A stretch of 64,000 bases of DNA from Certhia americana (GCA_018697195.1 CM031857.1:92762617-92826616), one strand, 5' to 3'; shown: positions 35,669 to 49,962, counted from the first letter of the stretch. Numbers and translations: made by a program. Notes: generated from the letters alone by a model not told the origin.

Positions 35669-35778
35669 CTCACTTCCCTGTGGGAGACAATGGGATGAAG
35701 AAGGGCACACTTGCCTTTACTTTCTCACTTCCCTGTGGGAGACAATGGGATGAAGAAGGGCACATTTGCTCTCCCCTT
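35669..35778 (+). repeat. 55-bp tandem duplication
   Basis: CTCACTTCCCTGTGGGAGAC followed by AATGGGATGAAGAAGGGCAC occurs at 35669 and again at 35724, a period of exactly 55. The first 46 bases of the two units differ at one position, and the ends of the units diverge. The near identity suggests a fairly recent duplication. It makes overlapping 75-85-codon frames that I do not regard as coding. Confidence 0.9.
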
Positions 35779-36244
35779 TCCTGCCCCAAGGCTCTCACTT
35801 TGTGGGATGGCAAGAAGCAGGCAGAAACCCCTGCCCTCAAGCCTTCTAGAACCTTCTGCCTTGCACACCACCCTGGCAGACAAGGGGCTGTGGGCAACTC
35901 TCATTCTGAGAGGTAACTCTCAAATGAATGTTTTCATCTATTTTGGTGGGTAGCCTCAGTGAGCAGGATTATGATATAATGAAAGAGTGAAAGCTCTCTG
36001 CCCCAGAACCACCATTTTCAAAACACGCTTCAGTGTTTCATGTGACATGTTTCAGATTTTCATGTGACACACATGAAAGTTATCTCTGAATTCATGCCTG
36101 CTTTCACTTACGAAAGCCGCTAAATCTGCTTACTTTACATGAAAAGTGTACTCTCAAAATCCTCTTAGATGAAATCTTCTTGACACTTTGTGATTCTCTC
36201 AAGATCTTCCAGAAGGCATTGGATATGCCAGCAACCCAGTCCAG
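35779..36244. other. Non-coding sequence
   Basis: No gene, RNA or repeat was recognised. Confidence 0.5.
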
Positions 36245-36358
36245 ATCATAGAATCATAGGAAGGTCTGGGTTGGAAGGGCCTTGAAGATCATCAGGTTCC
36301 AAGGCCCTTCTGTGGGAAGGGACATCTTTCAGTAGGCCAGGTTTCTCAGAGTAGCATT
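36245..36358 (-). mobile_element. CR1 LINE 3' tail fragment
   Basis: The plus strand starts with ATCATAGAATCATAGGAAGG and continues GGTTGGAAGGGCCTTGAAGA then TCATCAGGTTCC. It ends near GGCCAGGTTTCTCAGAGTAG. This is the reverse complement of a CR1 3' UTR with its (ATTCTATG) tail. Only about 110 bases are retained. Confidence 0.9.
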
Positions 36359-37760
36359 ATGTATTTTGTACTGGCATCATTGAATAATCTTATTAAGTCA
36401 TCTGATCTGTGATAACCAAGTGCCACCAAACTGCATTTACATCCTCTTTTTCTTTTCTTTTTTCTTTTCTAAACACGACTTGGATAAGCAAAAGCTGCAT
36501 TTTGTTCAAGACTGTAAATTTGGACCCTGAATTAGGGCAGTTGCTGTTTCCCTATGAGAAACCCTGGGTGGCTGGTGCTTTTTTGTCTCCTGAACAGTTC
36601 GAAACCCTGTGTCAGTGCTTGGTTTTAACATCATTGCATTTAATCTCTGTTTTCAGAGCATACTAGTGCTAAGGGCACAGTATTTGCCTCTGCTGACTAC
36701 AGTTAATAGAGACTCAGCACAGAAGTCTTATGTGCTGAAAATTGCTCTAGCCCCCCTATCTGATGCTATACATAAAACTCAGTCTCAAAAGAGTTTGCAT
36801 TCATCTTACTTGCCTTTTTTAGAGGTGGCTTGAGACCGTCCAGAAAATTGCATTTTATGTGACTTATCTCCGTAGATTCACATTCCACTCTGGTTCTGAT
36901 TTATTTGCTACAAGATATCAGCAAATCTGAAGGTACCTAGCCAAGTCTTCATGACAAAATTGTACAGGGTGGGCAAGCATAGTGCTTGGCATGACTGGGG
37001 ATTCAGGGTTGAAGAGACTCGGGACTTTAGGAGCCGAAGGCAGAGACTAATAAATAAGGAGGCATCTGAGACTGTAGCGATGAAGCTGCTTCTCTGGGAG
37101 AAGGAATGGTCTGTGTTCTTACTGCTGCTCCTGATGCTTTTTAGCTGATGAAATTTAATTAAGAAATGCACAAGCAGTGCTTGGAAAGGCAGTGGTGCCT
37201 TTCCTTTCTCAATTGGCCCTTCCTTTCTCTTTGCTGGATACCCAGGCTTGCCCTGCCTCCATGGGACTGGGCTGTCTGTGGGGTACAGGGCAGTGCCAGA
37301 AATAAAATGCAGTCAATTCCAGATCCCAGTTAAGGAAGTCTAGATCCCATCCAAGACCTGGCTCAAGTGTGAAGGTGACTCAGAGAACCTCTAAGTGAGG
37401 CAGAGAGGTCGCACCTCTGAACCTCAGTGGTAGTGAGTGAGGAGCATATCTGGAGGCTTAGTTTTGTCTGAAAGCAAGTTTTGATTTACTTGCTTGGTCC
37501 TGCCACAGTGCACATCAAAATCTTGTTTCCCTAATGAGGTGACTCCCTCCCCACTTGATTTGAGTGCAGACTGGTGTCACTGTGAGGTAGGTTGCAAGTT
37601 CCGTTGCAAGGTCAGAGCACAGCCAAGGCATGTTGCTACATCTAGGGACACAGGGGCTCCTCTGTCTGTGTCTGGACAATAAAGCTGAATAAAGCTGCTG
37701 GGCAATGAAGCTGCTCATTTACCGTAGAGGAAGACTATATGCCTTCATCAGCTGTGGAAG
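36359..37760. other. Non-coding sequence with a doubled AATAAAGCTG
   Basis: AATAAAGCTG is repeated head to tail at 37678-37687 and 37688-37697, with a third diverged copy (AATGAAGCTG) shortly after. The repeats carry AATAAA hexamers that could serve as plus-strand poly(A) signals, but no transcript or LTR could be defined. Frames of 60-87 codons are unrecognised. Confidence 0.4.
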
Positions 37761-37978
37761 TCATAGAATCATAGAATAATTTAGGTCAGAAGGGACCTTT
37801 AAAGACTATCTAGTCTAAGCCCTTTGCAATGGGCAGGGACATCTTCAACTGGATCAGGTTGCTCAGAGCACTATCCCCCCTGACCTTGAATGTTTCCAGG
37901 GACAGAGCATGTATCATCTCTCTGGGAAACCTGTTCCAGTCTTTCACCAAACTCACTGTAAAGAAGTGTTAGCCTAGA
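37761..37978 (-). mobile_element. CR1 LINE 3' end fragment
   Basis: It begins on the plus strand with TCATAGAATCATAGAATAAT, a clean (ATTCTATG)-type tail in reverse. It continues through AGAAGGGACCTTTAAAGACT, CAATGGGCAGGGACATCTTC and CAGGTTGCTCAGAGC to the ORF2 end (GAATGTTTCCAGGGACAGAG, CTGGGAAACCTGTTCCAGTC). It is 5'-truncated near 37978. Confidence 0.92.
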
Positions 37979-40160
37979 AGGAAACAGGATAGAGGAATTT
38001 GTGCCATTGTCTTCCTGCATTTCATGATTATTTTTTATTTCTTAGGGGCAGGCAACCTACAGAAAAGCAGACAGCTGTGTCAGCCACTGAAATCTGAGTT
38101 TTCTGCAGCAAGAAAGGGAGAGGTTTCCTACTCTCAGGAAAATATCCTCTTTTGTTTTTCTGCATTATTTTAATGTTAGTGACCAGAAAGCAGAGGCTTA
38201 TAGTCAGGTTTTACCTTTCCTGCTGGAAGTCAGCCTCATCTTTGCCTATTCATTGCTGGATCTCAATTTCTTGGCTAAAGTATGGCCCAGCTTTCCATTC
38301 CCGAAGAAGGATCAGTGTGCTCTGAGTCCTGTTATAATACCCTGCTGGAAGCTGGGCACCCAGGAAAGGAAAATCTTGATCTTCCCCAGTGCTGAAGAGC
38401 ATGCCTAGTACAATAACCCATACCATCTACTGATTTCATTTCACTCTGACCTGCTAATTGTCATCATCACCTGATTTTTCCCTTCTACATCTTTCACTGA
38501 CTTGATTGAATCTGATGAGTAGTGACCTTCTGAGGCACACGGTGGACTATTTGGAGGGTTCTGCTTAGACAGATGCAGAGAAAATGCTTGCTTTTGAAGT
38601 CTGGCTTGGGGTGTTTGGTGTCACAGGTGCAGTGGCTCAGGAGACCTGTCAAATCACCATTTGATGTAAGATCAGTTGAACAATGTCACCATGGTATTGT
38701 AAAATCAGATTTCATGCTGACTTCTACCAGTCAACACGTTGGCCTACAAGTACTCATTCCTTGTCCTTTCATTTAAAAAGTAGTCAATGCCTCTGGCCAT
38801 TGCAAAGTTGATCACCACAAACCAGCATCTCTAACAACTCTTGTTACCAGATGTTGAGTTTGTAGTCAATGGTCTTAATGATCCCGATTCTACCTCTCCA
38901 CTGCATGCATATTTAAACTGTGTATTAAATATACATGCATTAAATAACTTTACATCTTGGGTATTACATTAATTCTTAGTGAAAAGAAAATTTTCTTCCT
39001 GTGAAAACTCTAACCACTGCTCCTTTTAGGGGTGCATGAATGACATGCATAGAGATATGTGCCTGTACTAGGGAAGAGGCAGAGACACTGACCTACTTAT
39101 TAAAGGGAACAGATCAGAGTGCTAATCCCTGAGAAGGACTCAAAGGTCCCATTGTTCCACCTTGCAACCAGCAGCAAGAAGCTGGTGGTTAACAATGAGA
39201 GTTTGAATCTCCCTTTGGTGCTCCTCAGAAACACTTGCTGACTCTTCCTTGGCTGTATGGAAAGTTTAAGATCCTAGTGTCCTGCTGTTCATAGAGCAGG
39301 AGAAGCAGTGCCTGGGTGGGGAGCACAGTCAAGCTTGTGGAGCTGCCAAGGTGTGCCCCTATTAATGGCCTAAAGGCTTCAGCCCAAGGCCATTCCCGAG
39401 GAAAGGAAGGATGTGAATGGATGCCTCCTACTTCAAAGAACTTCAAAGTAAGTTGGGTACTGTGTCTACAACTTATTTAGCCACTTAAAAAAAAATATCC
39501 AGTTTTTAAGTATTTAAGTACTCAGAATTTCTAACTGCTAATCTGAAGCAAGGTTGTTATACAGGTATTACAACAGAGTTCGAAATCCCTCTTTTTATCC
39601 AGTTTTTCACTTGTGTGAGTGTCTATGCATGTTCAGACTCCAGAGAGAACTCAAACCGAACTGACCCCAATTATCTGCTGTTTGAAGCAGAGAGTTACTA
39701 ATTTTTGAAACAGTTTTCTAGTTTTACCATAGTCTTTTTACAGTCTATGGCAAGAAAAGGCTTCAATAAATTAAATTTGCATTATATATTGTTTCTGAGG
39801 GACATCACAATGCTATTATTATCTTCAAATATTACAATTTGTCTGAAAATTTTGGATTTTTTTCTTTGAATTTCAATTAAAAAAAGTGTTTAGAACCAAA
39901 AGCTCAATCTCATTTAGCAACCACCTCCTCAAGTTTAAAACTTGATACTAGTGCTCATTGCACAAATTAAATATTCTAGGATCATCTTTATCATCATATT
40001 TTTTATGTAATAATGACAAAATATAACTGGTACAGTTAGCAGTGGTATCAAGGTCAATATATTTAGTACAGGGGTTTTGTTTTTTCTTAAGAGTAGGGCA
40101 TAATAATCCTACAAAATTCCTTGAAAACAAACATACAGACATTTTTTGGGGTTTTTGGTG
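37979..40160. other. Non-coding sequence, nothing recognised
   Basis: Unique sequence with frames under 75 codons and no recognised protein, RNA or mobile element. Confidence 0.5.
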
Positions 40161-40163
40161 GTC

Positions 40164-40180
40164 TTTTTTTTTTTTTTTTT
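40164..40180 (+). repeat. T17 homopolymer
   Basis: Uninterrupted T run flanked by GGTC and AATGG. No retrocopy was recognised on either side. Confidence 0.9.
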
Positions 40181-43100
40181 AATGGCAATTTTGCAGGCTG
40201 GAAGTGCAGGAGTTAACCAGTTTGAATTTTGAATGAAGTCTAATAAGCCATCCAACTTAAAGTAAACAACGGTCTGAGTTGCATCATTTTTGTTTTTATT
40301 AGCTGACCTTGCAAGCTAATAAATTCATCCTGTATTTTTCTGCTACTGCCAGTTTGCAGCATACAGGAAACTAATCTTGTACAATAACTGCCTTCCTGTA
40401 GTCAGTTCTTAAATGGAGCCAAATGGATCGGTGGCGGAAGAACTCCCCAGCAGTTCCTGTGAAACAGTGCTGAGCACAGCAAGACCTGACAGAGGCTGCT
40501 TGCTATTATTGACTTTGACAATGTAATTATGTTCTCATTTACCTCCCTAGCATTTAAGGAAAAAAAAAATCTCCCCCAGTACAAAGACTGCAACGATTTT
40601 AATGTCAAATTTGTTGTGAGATAGGTATTTGTAACATGTTAAATATACAGCAATTCCTCTGATTTTTTGAGAGGATAAAATACACTTGCAGTGGCCATTA
40701 TAGCACAAAGGTCTTTCATATGTATCTGGCTGCTGCAGCAACAATTTTGTTCCAGATGCAAAGGCTCATGCTCAGTAGTAAGTTAATAAGGGAATCAGAA
40801 TTTGGAAGATCAGAATTTGTACTCTGATTAGAAGGTTGCATGTGCTCTTCAACATTAAAGATAGACTACCCTTAATGTAATATCCTATAGTATACTATAA
40901 ATGAATCAAAGATTGCTTTTTCAGGGGCTGAGCTGTTTCTTTCAGTTTTAGAGATGTCCAAGGATGTCTTGCATACTTAGGAATGGTTTCACCTTGCATG
41001 CGCTGAGATCAGTTGCCAGAGATGATGAAGATTCCACTGTGGCAAGGCCAAACCCGTAAGCAGATCCCCAGTGTGCTGTGGCACCCTGGACACACGTAGG
41101 TGGAGGGCATGTGAGTGTGCAACATTGATACCCTCAGTTTGCCTCACCTGGGGAGAAAAACCTTCGAAAGGGAGGTCTGATTCAGTCCAGTGAGTTAAAT
41201 GTCTGGACAACATGAAAATTAATGTGGAAAAGCTTTGGTTGCTTTGATCTGTCATGAAGTGCTTTTACAAAAGGTCCACCTCTCTGACCTCCCATCATCC
41301 ATCAAAACAAAGGAAAGGACCAGAAGAAAATATTTTAATGACATTTTTGAAAAAAAAAAAAAAAATTTGATTATATAGTTTCCTCCTCTAGTTCTTGATT
41401 ATGCCTGACTTCTATTTCATTTGCCCTCTCAGAAAAGGTTAAACACCAAGTATGGCTCATATATTGCTCTCCAGGGAAAAAGACCATGATAGCTTCCGAG
41501 CTGTGACTGTCATTATTGTAAAGCACTTATGAGAAATGTACAAGCTATTCCACTAAAATGGATACATTTCTTTGCAGCAACTTTTATTTGGACTTCATAC
41601 TAGCTGTAGCTGTGAGTACAGATGGGTGGAGAGAAAGGAACAGAAAAATGAAATTAATTTCTCTGTTCTTGCTAAGTCTTCTAATCTGTGATTTTTTATT
41701 TTTAATTTTAAAAATATAACTGAAACTTGAACTTTACTCCTGGAGTTCAATATTCCATTTCAAATGAGAAGAAAATGTGTTTTATACACACAAATCTTAG
41801 GTAAAGGTTTCTGGATCTGCTAGGTAAAACAGTTCGTTTAAGAGAAATGAGCAATTTGGATAGAGGTCTTCTTGATTAGTGACTTAATAACATTTGTTAC
41901 TTTGTATAATGGGATATCTTCTTAAAAATTCTTCATGGGAACTACTGCTGGAGTGGTTCTGGAAATGAGGTAGTTAATGATGGTCAGGAAGACAGCCCAT
42001 AGATAAAACTGAAACATACACTGTTTATTTAATTCAAATATGGAAATGCTTACTGTTAAGTAATGGTTTCTAGTATACATCACTGGCTTAATCTTCACCC
42101 TTTAGCCTTCATCACTGGGGATCTTTAAGGTCCCAGAGCAAGTGTCTTAAATGCATGTCCTTTGCTTTGCAATCAGGGTAGCCTGAATCCACACACAGAC
42201 ACTAATGGCTTCATAACTCAGTCCCCACAGGGCCCAGTTTGTCCACATACCATGTCCCTCCTGACTGAGACAAGGGCCCTGTAGAAGATGATATGTGATC
42301 CTGTAAGTAAAGATATTGCAAAAAAGACTGCAAAAGTAATATTCTGGTCTTTCTCAATCTTTCAATCGACTTTGCAAGATTAATATTCTTTTAAAGGTCT
42401 AATATTTGGGTCAGTTTTAAACCTAAAAATAAGCATATAAAATACCCACAGGAAAAAGCAAACCCTTTCCCAGACTAATACTGGATTCTGATCTGCGATC
42501 TATTAAGCTGGGTCCAGACTGTCTCTCTAGTGTGTATCACTTAATAAAAGAGCCTGCAGCAACTGTGAGACCTTAATAGTTGTTTAGGCAGCTGGTTAGA
42601 CCAGCATGGAGTGGGGCAGTGTGCTTTGCCATCCATGGCACAGACACGTCCTCTGGCCTCAGCTTCTCATTTTGAGAATGAGCAGTCTATAGCAATCCTC
42701 CCTATGCAAACAGGATGTCCCTATCCTGTTGTCCTATCCTCCTATCTAATGATCATTTAACACGGCTCCCATTTTCCACCTCACTTTCCTTCTTCCACTA
42801 TTCCTCCCTGCCTGTCTTCCCAGCCCTGACTCACATCTCCAGGTACTGATCTGTGCCTGGTCTGAGACTCCCTCTTGCTGCTCATCTGACTCTTCTCTGG
42901 CACCATGTTCCCTCACGCTTCCAGGCCACTGAGTGAGGAAGGAATGGGATCTCACTGTGTATCAGGGGCTGCCCCTCACAGCTGAATGCAGCAACACTCC
43001 CTGTGGATGGAAGTCTCGCAGTGCTCCCAGAGGTAACATTGCTTTGTGAAAAAGTTCAGACAGTTTGATCATGTGGAAGACCTGTAGTGAAAAACTCAAT

Positions 43101-46100
43101 GAAAATGGACTCTTCAGTCCACACAAAGCTGCTGAACTCTGTCAGAATCGTTGTCAGCTCAGAGCAATCATCATAAAATCAAATTTTCCCAATTTTTTTT
43201 ATGATGCTGAATGTTTTCTTGGGGATATAAAAAACAGAACAATTCAACTCAAATATGTTTCAAGCCTTCACTCTGAATGAGAGACTTGAGATTGACAGTA
43301 AAATGACTTTAAAAATATTTTCTAAGTAAGGAAAAATATGTGCTTCTGTGATTTTGTTCTTGGAAACTGTCAAATTTTCAGTATAAAGGTGCCCCAGTAC
43401 TTTTGTGGGAAAAATGTATAATGTATATCTGAAAAATAAATAATAATACTCTATCTCTGAATGACTCATTTAGTAATTCACTGTCAACATTATCTTGTAA
43501 TGGGTATTTTGGCAACCTTAGACTTAGTATTCAGAGTTTGTCTATAATATTTAAAGAACACTGTTATGGATGGATATGTTTTGCACTGTTATGGTGGCTA
43601 CAGGAGCTGTATCATTGCACCTGTCAGATTTATTGTACCCATGTTCAAGATGTTGTCTATTTTCCCTGAACCTTTATGACACACGTTTACTTGTTTTTTT
43701 GTACACTTCTGTCTTCATAGCTCGCTGCACTTTCCCTCTATACTTTTCAAATCCTGCAATGTCTTGTTTAATCTGAATAGACAAGAACAGAACTCTGTGT
43801 TCTAAGTGGAACCCTACCAGGGAAATGTATTATTCTCATCATTATCACTGTCTTTGACACAGAGAAAACCTGCTGTGAATGCTATTCTAGTGGCTTATTT
43901 AACTTCTTAGAGTGAGGAACAGAGAGGCACTCCTTTCCATGTCTACCAAACCAGGTTCTGTCTCTGTTTTATCTGAAACCACATCTCTGCTCAAGTTTCT
44001 AATCCTTTATTTTCAAAGAAACAATGCTTCAATTATCTGCTGCTTTGAGCCAATTTTGTTAGCTCAAATAAATGGTTTTGCAGTCCTATAGGAAGATTTC
44101 TTCTAGGGTTTCTGAATTTCTTAAGCAAATGTGTGTTTGATTTGACTATAAACATGATCCAATTCCTGATTATTCATTGAATAATTTACGTGGACTCTGA
44201 AACTCACGAATATTTACACAGCAGTATGAGATTTATTGCTCCAAATAGCACCTAATTTATTCATAGCCATCGATAGCAAATAATTTAATTCCACTAACTT
44301 TCCTTATTTTGTTGTGTTTACACCATACCACTTGAAAACTGGTTTAGTTCCTCAAAGACCATTGAACACAGGGGACTTTATGGAAAACACTTAAAAGGCT
44401 ATGCATAACAGTGAGTAAAGAATAATTAAGAAGTTTTGAGACTCTACTAATTTCAGGTATTTAGCTAAATATTTTGGACCAAAACTTCTGAGTTTTAAAC
44501 TTTGTTTTGGCACCAGTGCAAAAAAAAGCCTGAAATGCTTCCATTCCAATTTAATTGCATTTTAGCTTTCTTTTGCTGAGTTGTACATGATTCAGCAAAA
44601 TGCAGATAATCTGGCCTCTGTACTTTTCCAATTGACCCTAATTTGCAGGTACTGTGGCAGGACAGATCCATGTTTCTTCCTCTGTGCAGCTGAAAACAAA
44701 TCTTTCTTTGAATGCTGAAAGTTGACTCTCTCACTTTCAGCCTCCTGAGACCTACTGTGAGCTTAGCAGTCTGTGGTGGGGAACTGATCTGTCACAACAC
44801 ATGAGGATAAGCCCCATCTGTGCTCCCTGAAGCCATCAGTTTGCTCTAAGTTAGTAGGTTTCTACTTCCCTACTCTGGGAGTTGTCCAAGATACTGTACA
44901 AATAACTATTGAGGGGGGGGAGAGGTGCACACTCTTTTGGTTCCCTCTCTGATTTGTGGCTACATTTAGCAAGCTAGCATTTCACACGTGTTCTCTGATG
45001 TTGTCCTGCACTACCCTTATCTTCTGCTGTTTGGGAAGAGCATGGATTTTCTGTATCTCACAAACGAAGGCTTAGAAATGTTCTTTGAGTATTTGAAGAC
45101 GTGTCCCATGCAAAGTAAAGCTATTATTGTCACAGATAAAATGCTGGCCATCTGAGTGATAAAAAAAACCCTCAAGGACTATTTTCTTTCCTGATTTACG
45201 CTGCCTTCTTATTAGGTCTATTATTCTCTGATCGTACCTGCAAAGAAAGGTGATAGCAATATTTTTTTGAAGTTCAGTTCAGTTTTAGATGGGATCTGCA
45301 AAATCTACTTTAAGCTACTACAGCACCTGACTATTTGGTGCCCTGAAGGCAAAATTCCAATAATGCACAAAAATGGAGGAAACACCAATAGAATACATAT
45401 GTGACAAGTGACAAAATCCTGGGTACAGGCCATGTAGTAGCTTCAGATTGGGTGTCATGGCTAAAAAAATACTACCTGTGGCAGAAGACTAGAAGGGAGA
45501 AAATGCATGTAAGTACACAGGACTTCTTTATTAATGTTTAACTGAACTGCACTCACTCTCCAAGACATCACAACACTTTCTAGAAACACAACGATATTCC
45601 CTTCAGTGTTGAGCACTGATGAGAATGTATGATAAGGTGTTATGACTTTCTGGAATCACTGCAGTGATTGTGAATTATTCATGAAATTAAAATTCCAAAC
45701 TAATTCACAGCATCAAACAGTTCTGGCAAGTGGAGTATAATGCTGGAAACAAAAATGTACACTGCACGTTAATCCAGAAAAACTCTTCTTATCCCTTAAA
45801 TTGCTGGACCCATACTGTTTTCCTCACCCTCAAGCTTACTGGTACTTTAAGTCTTTAGAAATGTTTTTTTTTTGCACTTATCAGGATTTAGCTATTGTGA
45901 TTCTGTGCTGTAAATAGATTTCATTATTAATGGCTTAGAAATTAGCAAACAAAAAGGGGGAAAGAAATGTAGCCAGTAGAGATGCACAACTGTCTTTATA
46001 TATCTTTTTTTTCTACAAATAAAGGTTGGATACAATATTTTTCCTTGTTTTTGTAGTGAAATAAAGTGTTAGTATGTGCAATATAGGAGTTGGGTAATCA

Positions 46101-49100
46101 TGTAAACAGTTTGATCAGTGAAAAAGATTATTTTTCAGGCAAGCATTTGCTTAGATTCAGTTTCAAATCTTTCAAGAATGCTGGCATTTGTCTAATATTG
46201 GAATTGAATTTTTCTTTTCCATAGTTTGCATCCACAAGGTGGATAGTTTCCAGTGAGGAGAGATCAGCTCTCAAGTTAAATCATTATAGCTGATCTTTTG
46301 ACTTTGCAGGGATTTCCAGGCAGTTTGCTATTTTGTGAATGTTTGCTCAAATATGAAAATCCCAAAAGGTGAAAAACAGCTCTGGGAAAATGTTATGAAA
46401 ACTATTCAAATATTTACACAGCCCCACTCTCCTCAAGGATATAGGCACTGACATTTTCAGTCCCTTCTGGGTAATAAACAATACATATTCTGGATCTGTT
46501 CTGTACCTGTCTTAGTCAAGGGTGTTATCAAGTGCTAGAAAAATTAGTGGAGATATATTTTTGTAAAACTGGAGCTCTGCAGTAGGGACTTAGGTTCACT
46601 TTTGATCTTAGATGTGAAAGTAAGGTATACAGATGTGTGTTTCTGTGATATCGGATCTTATTATTCTTTAGGGAAAAGCAAACCACCATTATTCCAGTTA
46701 AAATAGCACTTACACTCATGCAGTTACCCCATTCCCTAGTTTTCTGACCTCCTCTGGAACAAAAACACACATTCTGAAATCACCTTTTTGCAGCTCAGTG
46801 TAGTCTCTTCATTTTTCTTCTTTCATGCTTTTTCTCCAGAAAGGGAAAATTCTCTGGAGTAGTACTTGTTTATTCCACATGAGGACCCTGGAAAAATGAA
46901 GAGTGGTACCTGATTTGATGACAATGTCCTTATCAAAAGTCAGATCTCTAGAAGCGCTTCAGAAAGCAAACACCAGTTCTTGAGCCTTCAAGATTTGCTC
47001 TTTCAAGAGTCTTTCTACAGCAAAAATGCTGTTTTGAGAAGAGATGGGAAAAAAATAACTTCAAAAAGCGCAACACACTAACTGGTAAAAAAGAATGGAA
47101 CTCCTGACTCACAGCTGCAAACAACTTCCCCTACTTCCCAGAAACCCTTTCTTTTTAAAATATAATGCATTAATGAATTCCTACATGCTTTGACCTAGTG
47201 TATTTTGAAAGTCCCAGACTTCTGAGAATTTTTCATTCAGTCCTATCTGGGCCAGAGCCTGTAGGCTGTGGATTCTGGTGTATTAAAAGAAATTTAGATA
47301 TGGAAGCACCCCTGGATTTAGGCACAGATTGGATAGACAAGAAGGAAAGACAAAATGGGTATTAGGAAAAACCAGGAGCTCTGATAACATGCCTGTTATC
47401 AGGAAATGGAGACTTTTTTAGCAGGTGCTGCCATCTGCAAAGCAGAGTGCTGTGGTAGGGACACAGGGACTGTAGTCAGCACCCTGTGCAAAATGCCTGG
47501 CTTCAAAAAGCTGCCCTCAGCTTTCTCAATATTGTTTATTCAATATGGGGAGCTAATAGGAGAGAATTTATCATGACAGTTAAAAACCACATCCCCAGCA
47601 ACTACAAAGATGCAGAAATATTGCATACAGGCAATCACACAACCCAGAATAGACTTCTTGCAGCTCAGTTCCCATGGCTTCCTAGTCATCTCCTTTTGTT
47701 CTCTTCTCCTAGAAGACATTTATAACACAGCAGTTCTTCCCTTTCTCATCAACAGGAACCCACTGGACAAGGCTACCTGATCCTTATTTTTCATGTAATG
47801 TGAATATGAAAATTCAAATATTTCTAAAAACTGCTGCAAAGGAAACCTTTGAACATTTTTTATGTGCTATTTCACAGTCAAAATGCAAGAAAAACTACTT
47901 CTGTTAAGCATTCAGACTATTTTGGGGAGAACTGAAAGCCTTGTTTCAATCTTTTTATTTTTTCTTGGCAACAAGCATCTCCCTGCAGAAAGACAACTTA
48001 CAGGTCTATGTATGCAGTTACTGCCTTGCTTCTTTCTAACTATTTCATCTACCTAAAATCTTCAGAATTTCCCAAGTGCTTTATCTATCCTGGGAGAATT
48101 AATATGGAAATTGCCACATCTGGAGTTCATAGAAAGGAAAACTCTTGTCAGAGCAGAAGGACAAGAGAGAAATGTGCCCTGTAGCAGTTGGTGTAACCTG
48201 GCTAACACAGGCACAGTGTGCTCCGTGGCAGGAAAATCTCATTGCACCCTGGCTAGAAGTGACTGCTGGAATGAAGTGTTTCCATGAAATTGACACCTGT
48301 ATTAACTGCTTTCATCTATATCTCAAAATGCATCTTTAGCCTGCAATGCAAATATTCCTGAGGAACAGGAGTTAGGAGGGGTGCTTGTTTTTACATTGCC
48401 ATTTCCCATTTCCATCTTACTTGCCATATCTCAGCCAGCTTAAGGGGAGAATCATCATGTGGAGAGCATCTAAAACATCATAAACTTTAGGGGAGAGAAA
48501 GATGCATGGAAGAAAAGCAACTGAAGCGCTTTTTTTAGAAAATTAAGTGTCCATGTTTGCCGGTAACTATGAAAGCAGAGTTGTGAAGAAGTAGTTTCTC
48601 AGTGAATCTGGGAAAGGTGAAAAATGCCTGCATCACTCTGGAGGGAGAAGAGGCTATTATAAACTGTTGGTTTGAAGCATCTTTTTTGTGCATGGGACAA
48701 AACCTACTGTATATTTTACTTTAACCTGCATAGTACAGAAAGCACAACTTATAGAATTTTCCCATGACATATTTATTTTAGTATCAGCCCCAAACATTCG
48801 CCTTGTGGATCTTAACAAGCATATATTAAAGACAGAGCCTTCCAAGTGGTCTTTTGTTTTCCCCAACATATTCCTCCTGTGTTTTAAACCTTGAATCTTG
48901 TTCTTGTTTAATTGTTTAGTCTAGTGCTAAAAAAGCGACACTTTACCTCTGCTTTTTGTTATCCAGAAATATGCTCTCAGAAGCCCTACATGCTCTGTCC
49001 AGGTCTGAACAATGATTATGCTGATGATGACATTTAGCAGTGTTATTTTTCACTACAATTCAGGAGATCAGGAATTATATTGGCAAAAAATAATGGCAAC

Positions 49101-49764
49101 CAGCAGTTTGTTAATCTATGTCTCTATCTCAGATATGGCATACTTTCAGGTACCTATGGTACAGCTAAGGGCAAGAAAAATCAAAACAGTGATTTTGGTG
49201 AGAACCAGGTAGCATTACTGTTGGGTTTTTTTAGGAAAGGACTTGCATTTAAGAAGCTTTATCACAAAGCTTCATTGACACTGTGATTAACAAGGAAATT
49301 GGATCAAGTTAGGGAGAAAAGTGAAATGAACATTTTACTAAAGCTGAGCTGCTACAACTGGATTGAAATAAATATATCAGCATGACATTTCTGTGTAGAT
49401 GTAGACTAAAATGTCAGAGATACCAAGCAAAACAGGCCAGGCAAGATGCAAGGTTGATAGCTCGAGAGGATAAACAATACTCACTTTTCCCCAGTGACTT
49501 AAGGTCTCTGTAGTAGGTAATGTCAACTTCTTCTTATTCTGGTATCCAGCATCTCTTACCCACAAATTTTACTTGACTTTGAATATTATTCTCCTACAAC
49601 CTAAAAAAAAAAAAGTTATTTTTTGAATTTATTTCAAACTTTCTTAGTATTTCTCTCCCTAAACAGCATAAATTTTACCTTCACAATACAATCCTTAGAA
49701 CCATGCAATTTGGTTATTAGCAATGTCTTTATTTACTGGAAAACTGTTATTCACAGAGCATGAT
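40181..49764. other. Long non-coding stretch, nothing firmly recognised
   Basis: Contains A16 at 41350-41365, a G8 run near 44913-44920, and a perfect 8-bp-stem hairpin (GAAGCTTT-ATCAC-AAAGCTTC, 49253-49273). Open frames do not exceed about 88 codons and none resembles a known domain. No RNA genes or CR1 sequences were recognised in this 9.6 kb, the longest span without a CR1 in the second half of the window. Confidence 0.4.
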
Positions 49765-49962
49765 CATTCATTGAACAGTCTCCACAGGGAAGTGGTCGAG
49801 GCACGAAGCCTGAGAGAGCTCAAGGAAAGAGCCCTGGACAGTTTGGACCATGCTCTCAGGCACATGGTGTGAGTCCTGGGGTTGTCCTGTGCAGGACCAG
49901 GAGCAGATCCAATGATCCTCATTGATCCATTCCTGCTCAGTGTGTTCTATGATTCTGTGAAA
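49765..49962 (+). mobile_element. CR1 LINE 3' end fragment, distinct subfamily
   Basis: The end of ORF2 reads NSLHREVVEARSLRELKERA and then LDSLDHALRHMV before a stop. This corresponds to CR1 LPREVVTAPSLTEFKKHLDNALRHMV. The UTR follows with CTGGGGTTGTCCTGTGCAGG and ACCAGGAGCAGATCCAATGA. It ends in TTCTATGATTCTGTGAAAT. The UTR differs from that of the copies at 33.7 and 37.8 kb, so it is another CR1 subfamily. Confidence 0.88.

Noticed and set aside
36590..36615. GTTCGAAACCC as a tRNA T-arm
   Set aside because: No acceptor, D or anticodon stems can be arranged around it.
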